64,000 nt of DNA from Sutcliffiella deserti. GTDB taxonomy: Bacteria > Bacillota > Bacilli > Bacillales > Bacillaceae_I. Location: NCBI RefSeq assembly GCF_020037475.1, contig NZ_JAIQDB010000007.1, positions 62,001 through 126,000 of the forward strand, in the 5' to 3' direction. Numbering within the stretch: position 1 is the first letter of the stretch; each line of letters opens with the position of its first letter. The position numbers and the translations under genes were made by a program. The notes below the pieces were generated by a model that did no database searches, was not told the origin of the DNA, and saw only the letters and a list, made by a program, of their open reading frames with translations. Positions 45,434-54,292 of the stretch are shown here, piece by piece.

Positions 45434-46819
45434 TCACTTTGCCTTTTTTTCAATCTTTAAAAGTCGTTCTTCTATTATTCTAAAGTCTCCTTGATGGTTT
45501 GTCGTTTCCGCGAGATCATTAAGTGCTTTTAACAGATAATCCCGATCAAGATCATAAATGAATTTATCTGGAACATATTCCGTTGAATTTTTGGCGAATT
45601 CCCAAATTATATCTAGCTTATCTTTGGAAATGGATTGCGAGACCATACTTAGAGCAGAGATTATTTCTGTGATGATTGGATAATTATCCCCGGCATAATG
45701 TCTTAAATAACCGAAACCTCTATACAGATAATAGCTAAAATCTTCCGCATCCAATTCAACACGAACCTGTCCGGTAGTGTCGGCAAGATATGGAGTAAAC
45801 GTGATATTTTTCTCTACCTCAAGGAGTAGGTCTGCCATCTGATGAATAACGGTGATTGCTGTTTGTGGATCATCATTTCCAATTGATTTTACACCAATTT
45901 CAGCAAGCTTTGTCATCCCCATCTTAAGATCCTGAATTTCCGTTTCTTTATATCCTATTTCGATAAAGGAATGGTATTTCTCAGGATTAAGCGTCTCTGC
46001 ACCCTTTCCCCAATAAGAAAAATGTTGATTGTTTTTTAATACATAATCCCCTACTTTGTTGTGCAGCTTTATAATTATTTGATCCCTTTGTGCTTCTTTT
46101 ATCATCGAATTAAAATCAATAAGCTGTATATACCCTGAAGTAGGAGCAGTAATTAGAACTTCCCTTTCACGTTCCTTTTCCATAAGGTCACCCACCTTTA
46201 CGGCACGGTACTGTTCCAAGTCATTCCGTAGAACTTTCTTTACAATGGAAATGGATTCTTCCTTCATATTGGTTGCAATATTATGTACCTGCATCCAGCT
46301 TGTTGCATGGTTAATGAAGAAGATGAAGGTAACCACCGTCAAGAAAGCTAAAAGAACCGTTATGGTCGGAATGGCGACAAAATATTCATCACCCTTACCT
46401 GTTATGAATAGAAAAACAACAAGAACATAAACAAAGCTACCGTGAAAAATACCGATAAAGTGCTGGGTTGTTCTATCTGCAACGAAATTTATTAACATTC
46501 GAGGGGAAAATTGCCCACTAAACGTTGTCAGTACTACTAACAGGGAGTTAAGTGTAAAAGCACTGAGTGTTAGTATTCCGCCGATCAACGCACTAACAAG
46601 AAGTCGAGTGGGTTCTGCGGTAGTTCGCATTAAATCAGGCATGTATTGAGAAAGCTCAAGCCCAATGTCGAGATAAAGTGTAATGGCCACAAAACCTATC
46701 GCCCCTAAAATGTATAGAGCCGGCATATACCATAGTGTAGAATGGATTTCGTGTTGGCGAATTCTTTTGGACATCTCAAAAAATTTCCGCATCTGCCATG
46801 GTAAAAGCTTTTTGAACAT
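45434..46819 (-). CDS. DUF2254 membrane protein
   Basis: 461-aa protein with four N-terminal membrane helices (about 28-180) and a large cytoplasmic C-terminal domain, typical of DUF2254. The conserved SAFTLNSLLVVLTTFSGQFSPRML segment follows the second helix and TAPTSGYIQLIDF starts the soluble part. Function unknown. Start ATG at 46819. Upstream (46820-47067) lies a family-B element and a terminator. Confidence 0.9.
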   Translation of the reverse strand: MFKKLLPWQMRKFFEMSKRIRQHEIHSTLWYMPALYILGAIGFVAITLYLDIGLELSQYMPDLMRTTAEPTRLLVSALIGGILTLSAFTLNSLLVVLTTFSGQFSPRMLINFVADRTTQHFIGIFHGSFVYVLVVFLFITGKGDEYFVAIPTITVLLAFLTVVTFIFFINHATSWMQVHNIATNMKEESISIVKKVLRNDLEQYRAVKVGDLMEKEREREVLITAPTSGYIQLIDFNSMIKEAQRDQIIIKLHNKVGDYVLKNNQHFSYWGKGAETLNPEKYHSFIEIGYKETEIQDLKMGMTKLAEIGVKSIGNDDPQTAITVIHQMADLLLEVEKNITFTPYLADTTGQVRVELDAEDFSYYLYRGFGYLRHYAGDNYPIITEIISALSMVSQSISKDKLDIIWEFAKNSTEYVPDKFIYDLDRDYLLKALNDLAETTNHQGDFRIIEERLLKIEKKAK

Positions 46820-46902
46820 GCAGGTACCCCCTTCGATTTCTATTTAACAACATTTCTAACTTTACCCATCTGCTAGGCAATTAAACCGTTAGCTAAAACA
46901 CT

Positions 46903-47027
46903 AAGGCTTTTTTCGTAACTATATTTACCGAAAATAGTCGCGAATACCCAGCTGTTGTTAAAGTTAGAGAATCCTAGAGTGGATAGACACGTGCCTGCTT
47001 TACGACATTCAGAAGAAAAAACAGCTT
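46903..47027. mobile_element. Family-B MITE-like element
   Basis: 125 bp bounded by AAGGCTTTTTTCG on the left and GAAAAAACAGCTT on the right (imperfect inverted repeats). It has no coding capacity. Ends match the elements at 41045 and 56936. Confidence 0.6.
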
Positions 47028-47033
47028 AAAAAA

Positions 47034-47062
47034 AAGACCAAATCGTTCATCGATTTGATCCC
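47034..47062. terminator. OsmC gene terminator
   Basis: GACCAAATCG-ttcat-CGATTTGATC, with A run on one side and CCCCTTTTTT on the other. Confidence 0.75.
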
Positions 47063-47067
47063 CTTTT

Positions 47068-47451
47068 TTATTCAGCAATTTCAAAAGTCTCTGTGACTTC
47101 AATGCTATCCTTCACAGACTGCACCATTGGACAGTTTTTTCTTGCAAGCTCAATGGCCTGCTCAATTTTAGTCTCTGCTAAGTTTTTTCCTTTTATAACG
47201 TAATGAATATGTATTTTCTCCAAGCGATTTGCCTCTTCTGCATTTCGAGTAACATCCGCTGTGATACTAATATCTTCGACTTCCATCCGCTTCTTTTTTA
47301 AAATACTTCGCAATACACCGCCACTGCACACTACAATCGATGATACCATCAATTGAAATGGACGAAATCCATGTTGCTCATCTCCGGCCACATGAAGCTC
47401 CCCGTATTCTAAATTGGTTGTAAACCCTACTTCTTTCATTTTAAATTCCAT
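47068..47451 (-). CDS. OsmC/Ohr-family protein
   Basis: 127-aa OsmC-like protein, a family that reduces organic hydroperoxides through two Cys. Here the first Cys is in MVSSIVVCSGGVLRSIL and the second in ARKNCPMVQSVKDSI, both at the usual places. The YhfA-like subgroup has unknown substrate. Monocistronic; divergent from the MFS gene. Confidence 0.88.
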   Translation of the reverse strand: MEFKMKEVGFTTNLEYGELHVAGDEQHGFRPFQLMVSSIVVCSGGVLRSILKKKRMEVEDISITADVTRNAEEANRLEKIHIHYVIKGKNLAETKIEQAIELARKNCPMVQSVKDSIEVTETFEIAE

Positions 47452-47597
47452 TATTTACTCATCTCCTTTAACGATACTGTATCAAATTAAACTTGAGGGG
47501 CGCTACTAAAATGTTCCCAGGTTTTATAGATTCCATTCCAAAAAGATTTTATGTATGATTAAGGATGGAAAATAAATATAAATTGAGGTTTTAAATT

Positions 47598-48761
47598 ATG
47601 AATCGTTTTCGCTTTTGGATATTGGTGTCCATTGTTGCTATTTCTGGATTTAGTCAAGGGATGCTTCTTCCTCTTATCGCCGTAATCTTTGAAAATAGCG
47701 GTCTATCATCCACGATGAATGGATTGAATGCTACAGCCTTATATATCGGTATCTTGTTGGCATCGCCCTTCATGGAACAGCCTTTAAGGAAGTATGGCTA
47801 CAAGCCTGTTATTATTGCAGGCGGATTCTTGGTTGTTATATCCCTAGCATTATTCCCGCTATGGCAGACGTTTTGGTTTTGGTTTATCCTGCGCCTGTTG
47901 ATTGGAATAGGAGATCATGCGCTTCATTTTGCAACGCAAACCTGGATTACGTCTTTTTCACCTCTCGAAAAGCGCGGTCGAAATATTTCATTATACGGCG
48001 TTTTCTTTGGAATCGGTTTCGCTACAGGCCCATTAATGACACCGCTAGTAAATATCAATCAGTCTCTTCCATTTATCGCATCATCCCTATTATGCCTTAT
48101 CGGTTGGGTCTTTCTGTTTTTCTTAAAAAACGAGCACCCTGAACACGATGATGGGGTAAATTCCTTTATGGAAACCATTAAGCGTTTCTCTAAAGCATGG
48201 AAATACGGATGGATCGCTTTCTTGCCGCCCCTTGGATACGGCTTTTTAGAGTCCTCCCTAAATGGAAGTTTTCCAATTTACGCCTTAAGAAACGGAATAG
48301 ATGTCGGGAGCGTTTCCATTCTTCTCGCTTCCTTTGCCATCGGCGGAATTGTATTCCAAATTCCACTTGGCATTCTGAGTGATAAATGGGGCCGCCGAAA
48401 TGTCTTATTGAGTATTCTTTCCTCAGGCTGTATTGCTTTTATAACAGCGAGCTTTTTAGAGTCCAGCATTATAGGACTTGGAATTTGCATCTTTATAGCC
48501 GGGATGCTTGTCGGATCTACTTTTTCTCTTGGTATAAGCTATATGACGGATCTAATGCCGAAAAACCTTTTACCTACCGGAAATCTGATGTGCGGCATTG
48601 CCTTTAGTGTTGGAAGCTTAGGCGGACCATTTTTGGGTGGATTGTTTATTCAATTTTTTCAAGGTATCAGCTTTTTCCACATTATCAGCTTTTTGTTGTT
48701 TGTTATTTTTCTATTAACCTATTCCTATGGTGATAAAGGAATGGTGGCAGTGAGACAGTAA
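47598..48761 (+). CDS. MFS transporter, YfkF-like
   Basis: 387-aa major facilitator with 12 predicted helices; motif A-like DKWGRRNVLLS in the central loop region of the second half and RLLIGIGDHALHF in TM4. Synteny with yfkD/yfkH suggests the orthologue of B. subtilis YfkF, a putative efflux protein. Substrate unknown. The ribosome site is weak (TGAGG). Terminator at 48788-48822. Confidence 0.88.
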   Translation: MNRFRFWILVSIVAISGFSQGMLLPLIAVIFENSGLSSTMNGLNATALYIGILLASPFMEQPLRKYGYKPVIIAGGFLVVISLALFPLWQTFWFWFILRLLIGIGDHALHFATQTWITSFSPLEKRGRNISLYGVFFGIGFATGPLMTPLVNINQSLPFIASSLLCLIGWVFLFFLKNEHPEHDDGVNSFMETIKRFSKAWKYGWIAFLPPLGYGFLESSLNGSFPIYALRNGIDVGSVSILLASFAIGGIVFQIPLGILSDKWGRRNVLLSILSSGCIAFITASFLESSIIGLGICIFIAGMLVGSTFSLGISYMTDLMPKNLLPTGNLMCGIAFSVGSLGGPFLGGLFIQFFQGISFFHIISFLLFVIFLLTYSYGDKGMVAVRQ

Positions 48762-48787
48762 TCATGAATTCAATTTTCTTCAGACGT

Positions 48788-48822
48788 GGCAACTCCTTCA
48801 TATGGGAGTTGCCTATTTTTTT
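48788..48822 (+). terminator. MFS gene terminator
   Basis: GGCAACTCC...GGGAGTTGCC followed by TATTTTTTT. Confidence 0.9.
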
Positions 48823-48827
48823 AGAAT

Positions 48828-48960
48828 GGCTGTGTTATATGCCGCTGTTGAATTCCTCAAAAGGCTACGTGTTCCATGGGGCGGTGCTGGAGTCTCCGCC
48901 TTTTGCTCTCCAATCATCGCTGGTCTAGTCCTATATCAACACACAACTTTTACAGAGCTT
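48828..48960 (+). mobile_element. Family-A MITE-like element, internally deleted
   Basis: 133 bp: left end GGCTGTGTTATATGCCGCTG, core parts GGCTACGTGTTCCATGGGGC and GGAGTCTCCGCCTTTTGCTC, right end ACACAACTTTTACAGAGC. About 50 bp of the core present at 51523-51707 is missing. Confidence 0.75.
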
Positions 48961-49101
48961 AAGAATAAATACTTTCATGAGAGTCTAGATTGAAGTAGAT
49001 AATAAATTTTTTTCAAAAAGTTGTTCCAATTTTAAATATTCTGTTATATAATAACACAAACAGATACAAACTGTACTAATACAAAAAGGAGGAAGATAAT
49101 C

Positions 49102-49251
49102 ATGAGCAGACAGGAACGGAAAAACATGATTCAATTTATTGAAGTAATGAAAAAGGTGGATCGCGATTCCCTACTCTATATGACCGATGCAGATATTGAG
49201 CACATCTATAACAACGTATACGAACAAATGACGACTCATGAAAGCTTATAA
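49102..49251 (+). CDS. BH0509-family 49-aa protein
   Basis: MSRQERKNMIQFIEVMKKVD...LLYMTDADIEHIYNNVYEQM matches the small BH0509 family of Bacillaceae. Good AAAGGAGG site 9-10 bases before ATG and a perfect terminator after it. Function unknown. Its MTDxDIEHIY segment resembles LDDEEIIHIY in the 54-aa protein at 56446. Confidence 0.8.
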   Translation: MSRQERKNMIQFIEVMKKVDRDSLLYMTDADIEHIYNNVYEQMTTHESL

Positions 49252-49268
49252 GCATCTCGTTTAGGCAG

Positions 49269-49312
49269 AAAAACTGCAGCCTACTACCTTTACTCGGTAG
49301 GCTGCAGTTTTT
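49269..49312 (+). terminator. BH0509 gene terminator
   Basis: AAAAACTGCAGCCTAC...GTAGGCTGCAGTTTTT, perfect 16-bp stem. Confidence 0.9.
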
Positions 49313-49457
49313 GCGTTTACTTACGACTTCCATTCCGCTCGCCACTAAAACATGGCCACCCTAATTCCTAGAAACGACGATGTTTACCAACTTTAATGTA
49401 ACTTACTAAAAATAATAGTAGCCAACACGAGCATTATATTCTATAATAAAAGTTAAT

Positions 49458-49472
49458 TAATAATAATTATAA
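49458..49472 (+). promoter_or_regulatory. PerR box upstream of the P1B-4 ATPase gene
   Basis: TAATAATAATTATAA matches TTATAATNATTATAA at 13 of 14 defined positions. It lies about 125 bp before the pump gene. The B. subtilis orthologue pfeT (zosA) is a PerR target, which supports this reading. Confidence 0.75.
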
Positions 49473-49598
49473 ATAAAATAACAGGCAAGTTAGTCATGTA
49501 ACTGTTCATAAAGTCCGCTGCTATCACCCTGATGGCAGCTTTCGTCTTTTTTATACGGTATTGATTCTGATTCACATTCTCAATTAGGAGGTAATATT

Positions 49599-51521
49599 TT
49601 GAATGATTTAGCACAACATCAACCTAAAAATCTTGAAAAAAAACAACAAGGATCACTTTTTGAAAAGCTCATAAATCATATTGAATTAGTTTTTGCCATT
49701 ATTTCAGGTATTTTAATTTTTGTTGGTTGGATCCTACTTAAGCTTGATTTATCTACCGTTGCCGCTCCTGTTTTTATTCTAGCTTATTTAGTTGGCGGAT
49801 ATTTTAAAGCTAAAGAAGGTCTAGAGGATACAATTAAGGAAAAAGAATTAAATGTAGAGATGTTGATGATTATTGCCGCTCTCGGGGCCGCAGTGATTGG
49901 ATATTGGATGGAAGGGGCAATACTCATCTTTATCTTTGCTTTAAGTGGCGCATTGGAAACCTACACGATGAACCGAAGTCAAAAGGAAATCTCTGCACTA
50001 ATGGGGATACAACCTGAGGAAGCAATTCGGATCAAAGGAGATTCGGAAGAACGTATCCACATCTCTGACGTAGTGATCGGAGACCATTTACTAGTGAAAC
50101 CAGGAGAACGCCTTCCATCAGATGGAAGGATTGTTAGTGGAGAATCTGCTATTGATGAGGCCGCAATTACAGGTGAGTCTATCCCTTTAGAAAAGCAAAA
50201 AGGGGATAGCGTCTACGCCGGGACCATGAATGTTAACGGCTCTATCATATTAGAAGTGACCAAACCTGCTAGTGAAACACTTTTTCAAAAAATCATCAAT
50301 CTTGTTCAAAATGCTCAAAGTGAAAAATCCCCTTCTCAGCAATTCTTAGAGCGCTTTGAAGGGCCCTATGTAAAAATAGTGCTAGCCGTTGTAGCACTCA
50401 TGATGTTTCTTCCGTACCTACTGCTTGACTGGAGCTGGAATGAGACGTTCTATCGTGCGATGATCTTACTTGTTGTAGCGTCCCCATGTGCCTTGGTTGC
50501 ATCGGTCATGCCTGCTACCTTGTCCGCCATTTCTAATGGTGCACGAAAAGGAATTCTCTTTAAAGGCGGAGTACATTTAGAAAATCTTAGCCATCTACAA
50601 GCGATTGCTTTTGATAAAACAGGAACCCTTACAAGAGGTAAGCCCGAGGTAACGGACGTTTTAGTACGCGAAGATCTGGATACACAGGAATTCCTCTACG
50701 CGGTAGGATCAATAGAGAGCTATTCGAACCATCCTCTTGCACAAGCCATCACAACCTATACTCGTAAAGGCAGCAGCAAACCATTGCAACGTCCTGAGCA
50801 GCTTGACGACAAAGCAGGCTGGGGGATTACCGGGACCATCCATCAGAAAAAATACTATGTCGGGAAAGCAAAATTTGTTGGAGAAAACGAAGCGCTCGCC
50901 TTCTCTGACGGCGCTGCTCAAACACTTGCAGAAGAAGGTAAAACCGTCGTGTTTGTAAAGGATGAAAATGGTATCGCTGGACTGATTGCTTTGAAAGACG
51001 TTATTCGAAAAGAGACGGTCGAAGCGATAAAGCGACTGCAAGCATTAAACGTTCAATCTATTATGCTTACAGGGGATAGCAAAAGCACAGCAGAAGCCAT
51101 TGCAAGTGAAGCAGCTATTCAGAAATTCATAGCCGAATGCCTCCCTGAAAATAAGGTAGAATCTGTAAAAAGATTAAAAGAAGAATACAGTATGGTTGCA
51201 ATGGTAGGGGACGGCATCAATGATGCTCCTGCCCTCGCTACTGCGAATGTGGGAATTGCGATGGGAGAAGGAACAGATGTGGCTTTAGAAACAGCCGACG
51301 TAGTGTTGATGAAAAATGACCTTCTTAAAATCTCTGAGGCAATTGAGCTATCTAAACGAATGAACCGGATTATTAAACAAAATGTCATCTTTTCTATCAG
51401 TGTCATTATGCTTTTGATTTGTTCCAACTTTTTTCAAGTTCTTGATTTACCACTAGGTGTCATCGGTCATGAAGGAAGTACCATTCTGGTTATTTTGAAT
51501 GGTTTACGATTATTAAGATAA
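49599..51521 (+). CDS. pfeT: P1B-4-type metal ATPase, PfeT/ZosA-like (Fe(II) efflux)
   Basis: 640-aa heavy-metal P-type ATPase. No N-terminal metal-binding domain. Motifs: TGES (191-194), the P1B-4 SPC motif (295-297, VASPCALV) in place of CPC, DKTGT (339-343) with phosphorylated Asp, GDGINDAPAL, and HEGST in the last helix (P1B-4 signature HEGG/ST). These mark the subgroup that exports Fe(II) and related ions, e.g. PfeT. TTG start with TTAGGAGG seven to eight bases upstream. A near-perfect PerR box lies upstream, fitting iron/peroxide control. The stop codon is followed within two bases by a family-A element. Confidence 0.9.
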   Translation: MNDLAQHQPKNLEKKQQGSLFEKLINHIELVFAIISGILIFVGWILLKLDLSTVAAPVFILAYLVGGYFKAKEGLEDTIKEKELNVEMLMIIAALGAAVIGYWMEGAILIFIFALSGALETYTMNRSQKEISALMGIQPEEAIRIKGDSEERIHISDVVIGDHLLVKPGERLPSDGRIVSGESAIDEAAITGESIPLEKQKGDSVYAGTMNVNGSIILEVTKPASETLFQKIINLVQNAQSEKSPSQQFLERFEGPYVKIVLAVVALMMFLPYLLLDWSWNETFYRAMILLVVASPCALVASVMPATLSAISNGARKGILFKGGVHLENLSHLQAIAFDKTGTLTRGKPEVTDVLVREDLDTQEFLYAVGSIESYSNHPLAQAITTYTRKGSSKPLQRPEQLDDKAGWGITGTIHQKKYYVGKAKFVGENEALAFSDGAAQTLAEEGKTVVFVKDENGIAGLIALKDVIRKETVEAIKRLQALNVQSIMLTGDSKSTAEAIASEAAIQKFIAECLPENKVESVKRLKEEYSMVAMVGDGINDAPALATANVGIAMGEGTDVALETADVVLMKNDLLKISEAIELSKRMNRIIKQNVIFSISVIMLLICSNFFQVLDLPLGVIGHEGSTILVILNGLRLLR

Positions 51522-51522
51522 T

Positions 51523-51707
51523 GGCTTTTTTAAACGCCGCTGTTGATTTCCGCAAAAGGCTACGCATTCCACGGGGCGGTGTTGGAGCCTCCTCGGGTGC
51601 GCCTGCGGGGTCGCAAGCATTCCGCTATCTTCCCGTTGGAGTCTCCGCCTTTTGCTCCAATCATCGCTGGAATAGCCTGATTTTCAACACAAAACTTTAA
51701 CAGAGCC
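51523..51707 (+). mobile_element. Family-A MITE-like element, full length
   Basis: 185 bp, the most complete copy. Ends: GGCTTTTTTAAACGCCGCTG left and AAAACTTTAACAGAGCC right, about 70 % inverted identity over 24 bp. GC-rich core with CACGGGGCGGTGTTGGAGCC, GGGGTCGCAAGCATTCC and GTCTCCGCCTTTTGCTCC. No coding capacity. Confidence 0.75.
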
Positions 51708-51716
51708 AAATAAATA

Positions 51717-51755
51717 AAGCAGTGGTTCACCCAAAATGGGTCCACTGCTTTTTTG
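51717..51755 (+). terminator. Terminator downstream of the pump gene and its element
   Basis: AAAGCAGTGG...CCACTGCTTTTTTGG. The element lies between this terminator and the pump gene, suggesting insertion into the 3' untranslated region. Confidence 0.8.
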
Positions 51756-52200
51756 GTCGGAGCTGAACGAGCCGCTTCCGCTTTTCTTTGTCCAGCTTCT
51801 CCGGCTAGCTCCTCGAGTCATAAGTCATTTCCCTCCAGAGGTCAAAGAGCGACCTCTTGCGGTAACTGTCTTATGCTTGTCGGAGCCGAACGAGCCGGAT
51901 CCGCTTTTCTTTGTCTAGCTTCAGGCGCCTGCCACTATCAAACTTCCCAAACCTCCTTACGATAAGGCAACATCGAATCGCGAGCGCTCTTCGTGTTTTC
52001 TGATTCTCTCGGATTGGTCCAGTTTGTACGTCGCAACGCGGGCGCCTTCCGCTTTTCTTTGTCGAGCTTCAGGCGCCTGCCACGATCAAACTTCCCAAAC
52101 CTCCTGACGATAAGGCAACATCGAATCGCTAGCGCTCTTCGTGTTTTCTGATTCTCTCGGTTTGGTCCAGTTTGTACGTCGCAAAGCGGGCGCCTTCCGC
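51756..52200. repeat. Tandem repeat array, 148-bp units plus a related 123-bp unit
   Basis: Unit junction CCGCTTTTCTTTGTC recurs at 51778, 51901, 52049 and (partly) 52197: spacings 123, 148 and 148. The two 148-bp units are nearly identical (differences such as CGCGAGCG/CGCTAGCG). The first unit has a different middle with an imperfect palindrome around CATAAG...CTTATG. This accounts for the whole gene-free stretch. Confidence 0.85.
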
Positions 52201-52207
52201 TTTTCTT

Positions 52208-52318
52208 TTAGTGGTAGCCGTTTTGTCCGTTGGCGCTACCTGATGTTTTGTTTTTGGGTTTGTGTTTAGAGTTTTGCTTTGTTTTACTTCCATCATTGTT
52301 TGCTTTGTTTTTGGCCAT
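52208..52318 (-). CDS. Uncharacterised 36-aa Lys/Asn-rich protein
   Basis: Very basic, hydrophilic peptide (MAKNKANNDGSKTKQNSKHK...), with AGGAGGG eight bases before the ATG. Composition recalls minor small acid-soluble spore proteins, but I cannot match it to a named one. Stop codon abuts the 148-bp repeat array. Confidence 0.55.
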   Translation of the reverse strand: MAKNKANNDGSKTKQNSKHKPKNKTSGSANGQNGYH

Positions 52319-52391
52319 GAGTGTTCCCTCCTGTTTTAGAGCATCTTACGTTTATAGATTCTCCACATTGAAGGAAAAGTTAACTGGAAAT

Positions 52392-53216
52392 TCATGAGAC
52401 AAAGCTTTTTTTCCATTGAAGAAGGATGGCATTGACTTCCCCACCAATTATAATCATCAGTCCTGAGAGATAAAACCAAACGAGCAGTATGATAATTCCC
52501 CCAAGGCTTCCATAGGTAGCTGTGTAGTTCCCAAAGTTGCTCACATAGTAGGAAAACAGCGAGGAAACACCTATCCATCCAACAGTGGCAAAAAGCGAAC
52601 CAGCAAGGATATCTTTGATTTTCAGTCGAATGTTTGGTGCAGCCAAGTAAAGACAACTAAATACAAAGAACAACACAACAAAGCTTACACCCCACCGAAT
52701 AGCATTCCAAATTGCCAGGAACTCCTGTGACAGTCCATAAGAGGAGAAAATGAACAAACCAATCTCCCTCCCGAATACAGGTAGCATCAAGGCAACAATA
52801 ATAACAAAAACCATCGCAAGGGTAAGCAGGATTGCCATTCCCCTAGCGATAAAAAAAGGTCTATTTTCATTAACCTCATACGCTCTGTTAAACGCACGAA
52901 CAATAGCGTTAATTCCATTAGAGGCAAACCAAATGGTGGCGATAACACCAAAAGAAAGCAATCCTCCATGCTGTTCTCTTAACAATGTCACAACATTTGT
53001 TTCAATAATACGCATTGTATCACCTGGAGCGTATTGACGTATCACTCCAAGTACATCCTCTTGAGATACAGGAACATATGCAATAAGTGTAAGTAGAAAA
53101 ATAAGAAATGGAAAAAGGGACAATAAGAAAAAGTAGGCCAATTCCGCTGCTCTGCCAATTGCTTCATTACGATCCAATCGATGATAGAGGTGCTTTCCAA
53201 ACGTAATAATACCCAT
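52392..53216 (-). CDS. yfkH: YihY/UPF0761-family membrane protein, YfkH
   Basis: 274-aa polytopic membrane protein with six helices. Family marks: RAAELAYFFLLSLFPFLIFL in the first helix, TIWFASNGINAIVRAFNRAYEV, and TYGSLGGIIILLVWFYLSGLMIIIGGEVNA near the end. The family was once called ribonuclease BN; true function unknown. Start ATG at 53216 with GGGGGAA upstream. Order yfkH-(YtxH)-yfkJ-yfkK is as in B. subtilis. Confidence 0.9.
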   Translation of the reverse strand: MGIITFGKHLYHRLDRNEAIGRAAELAYFFLLSLFPFLIFLLTLIAYVPVSQEDVLGVIRQYAPGDTMRIIETNVVTLLREQHGGLLSFGVIATIWFASNGINAIVRAFNRAYEVNENRPFFIARGMAILLTLAMVFVIIVALMLPVFGREIGLFIFSSYGLSQEFLAIWNAIRWGVSFVVLFFVFSCLYLAAPNIRLKIKDILAGSLFATVGWIGVSSLFSYYVSNFGNYTATYGSLGGIIILLVWFYLSGLMIIIGGEVNAILLQWKKSFVS

Positions 53217-53284
53217 TCTTTTTCCCCCAAAACTTATCATTTACTACCTATACTATTGAAACATTGTGTAATTCAGGACAAGTT

Positions 53285-53626
53285 TTAATTATTTTTAGGT
53301 GAATCAAGGTGTTTGCTGAGCACCTCTTTTGTGTCCTGGACAATTTCCAATACTTGCGGAGTAGTTTCTTTTAACTCATTTATTTTCGTTCGTAAGTACT
53401 CCATATCCTTTGATACATCATCCACTGTTGTTTTCACGGTTTCTATTTGACGACGAACAGAATCGGTTACTTCTTGAGGGTGTTGGACGGCATACTTTAT
53501 TTTTCCACCAACCCTCTTCCCATTATGTATGAAATTTTCTCTAGTTTCTTTATCAAATAACGTAATTGCCGCTCCAACTAACGCTCCAATTAACATTCCA
53601 TCCAGCATTTTGTTTCTTTTCTCCAT
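53285..53626 (-). CDS. YtxH-domain protein (YfkI position)
   Basis: 113-aa protein with a Gly/Ala-rich hydrophobic segment (MLDGMLIGALVGAAITLF, 7-24) and a long charged helical tail (VDDVSKDMEYLRTKINELKE...) typical of YtxH-type small stress proteins. Located between yfkH (68 bp) and yfkJ (18 bp), the position of yfkI in B. subtilis. ATG with GAGGGAG upstream. Confidence 0.8.
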   Translation of the reverse strand: MEKRNKMLDGMLIGALVGAAITLFDKETRENFIHNGKRVGGKIKYAVQHPQEVTDSVRRQIETVKTTVDDVSKDMEYLRTKINELKETTPQVLEIVQDTKEVLSKHLDSPKNN

Positions 53627-53644
53627 GTTCTTCCACTCCCTCTT

Positions 53645-54135
53645 TTACTTAAATTTTTCTTCATTAATCTTCTCAAGCAAGCTTCTACATCCAGCCGATA
53701 CAAGGTCATATACCTCATCAAAGTTGCCTGTAAAATACGGATCTGGTACGTCGCTCTTTTCGCTCTCTGGTACAAAACCCAAGAGTCTTCCGATAAATTC
53801 GGTCTTTTCATACCCAGCCATTTTACGTAGATTATCTAGGTTTTTGGCATCCATTGCGATAATATAGTCATATTTCGATAAATCCTCCGCTTTAACCTGC
53901 CTCGCCTTTAATCCCTCATACGATATTTTTTATCATCTAACAACTTTCTTGTGCCCTCGTGTGGTGGATGGCCAAGATGTGAATCACCTGTTCCAGCAGA
54001 ATCTACTTCAATTTTGCCAGAAAGACCACCTTGTTCCACTAGGTGCTTGAAGACTGCTTCAGCCATCGGAGATCTACAGATATTCCCGAGACAAACAAAT
54101 AATACACGTACTATTTTTAACCAGCTCCTTTCCAC
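53645..54135 (-). pseudogene. yfkJ: Low-molecular-weight protein-tyrosine phosphatase YfkJ, frameshifted
   Basis: Two adjacent frames together give a full LMW-PTP of about 155 aa. The first half has the P-loop VCLGNICRSP (CX5R) and DSAGTGDSHLGHPPHEGTRKLL; the second half, in another frame, continues ISYEGLKARQVKAEDLSKYD, IAMDAKNLDNLRKM and the catalytic DVPDPYFTG. The shift is a one-base deficit at a run of six T on the plus strand (53926-53931). The start is also unusual: an AAAGGAG site precedes a TTA where relatives start; a GTG at 54135 is the best usable start. Real decay or a homopolymer sequencing error are both possible. Confidence 0.8.
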
Positions 54136-54292
54136 AGGTGCTACCTTTATTATATACATTTTCTCCACTCACATCGAATAATCTAACAATACTACATACT
54201 TGATGTTTACCCGCTTATCGGAAGAATGGTACTGTTTTTTTGAAAATCATGATAAAATATAGAAAAGTGTGTTCGAAAGGAATGTGTTCGAA

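Noticed and set aside
48802..48993. 63-codon frame after the MFS gene
   Set aside because: It is formed by the family-A element at 48828-48960 and begins inside the terminator.
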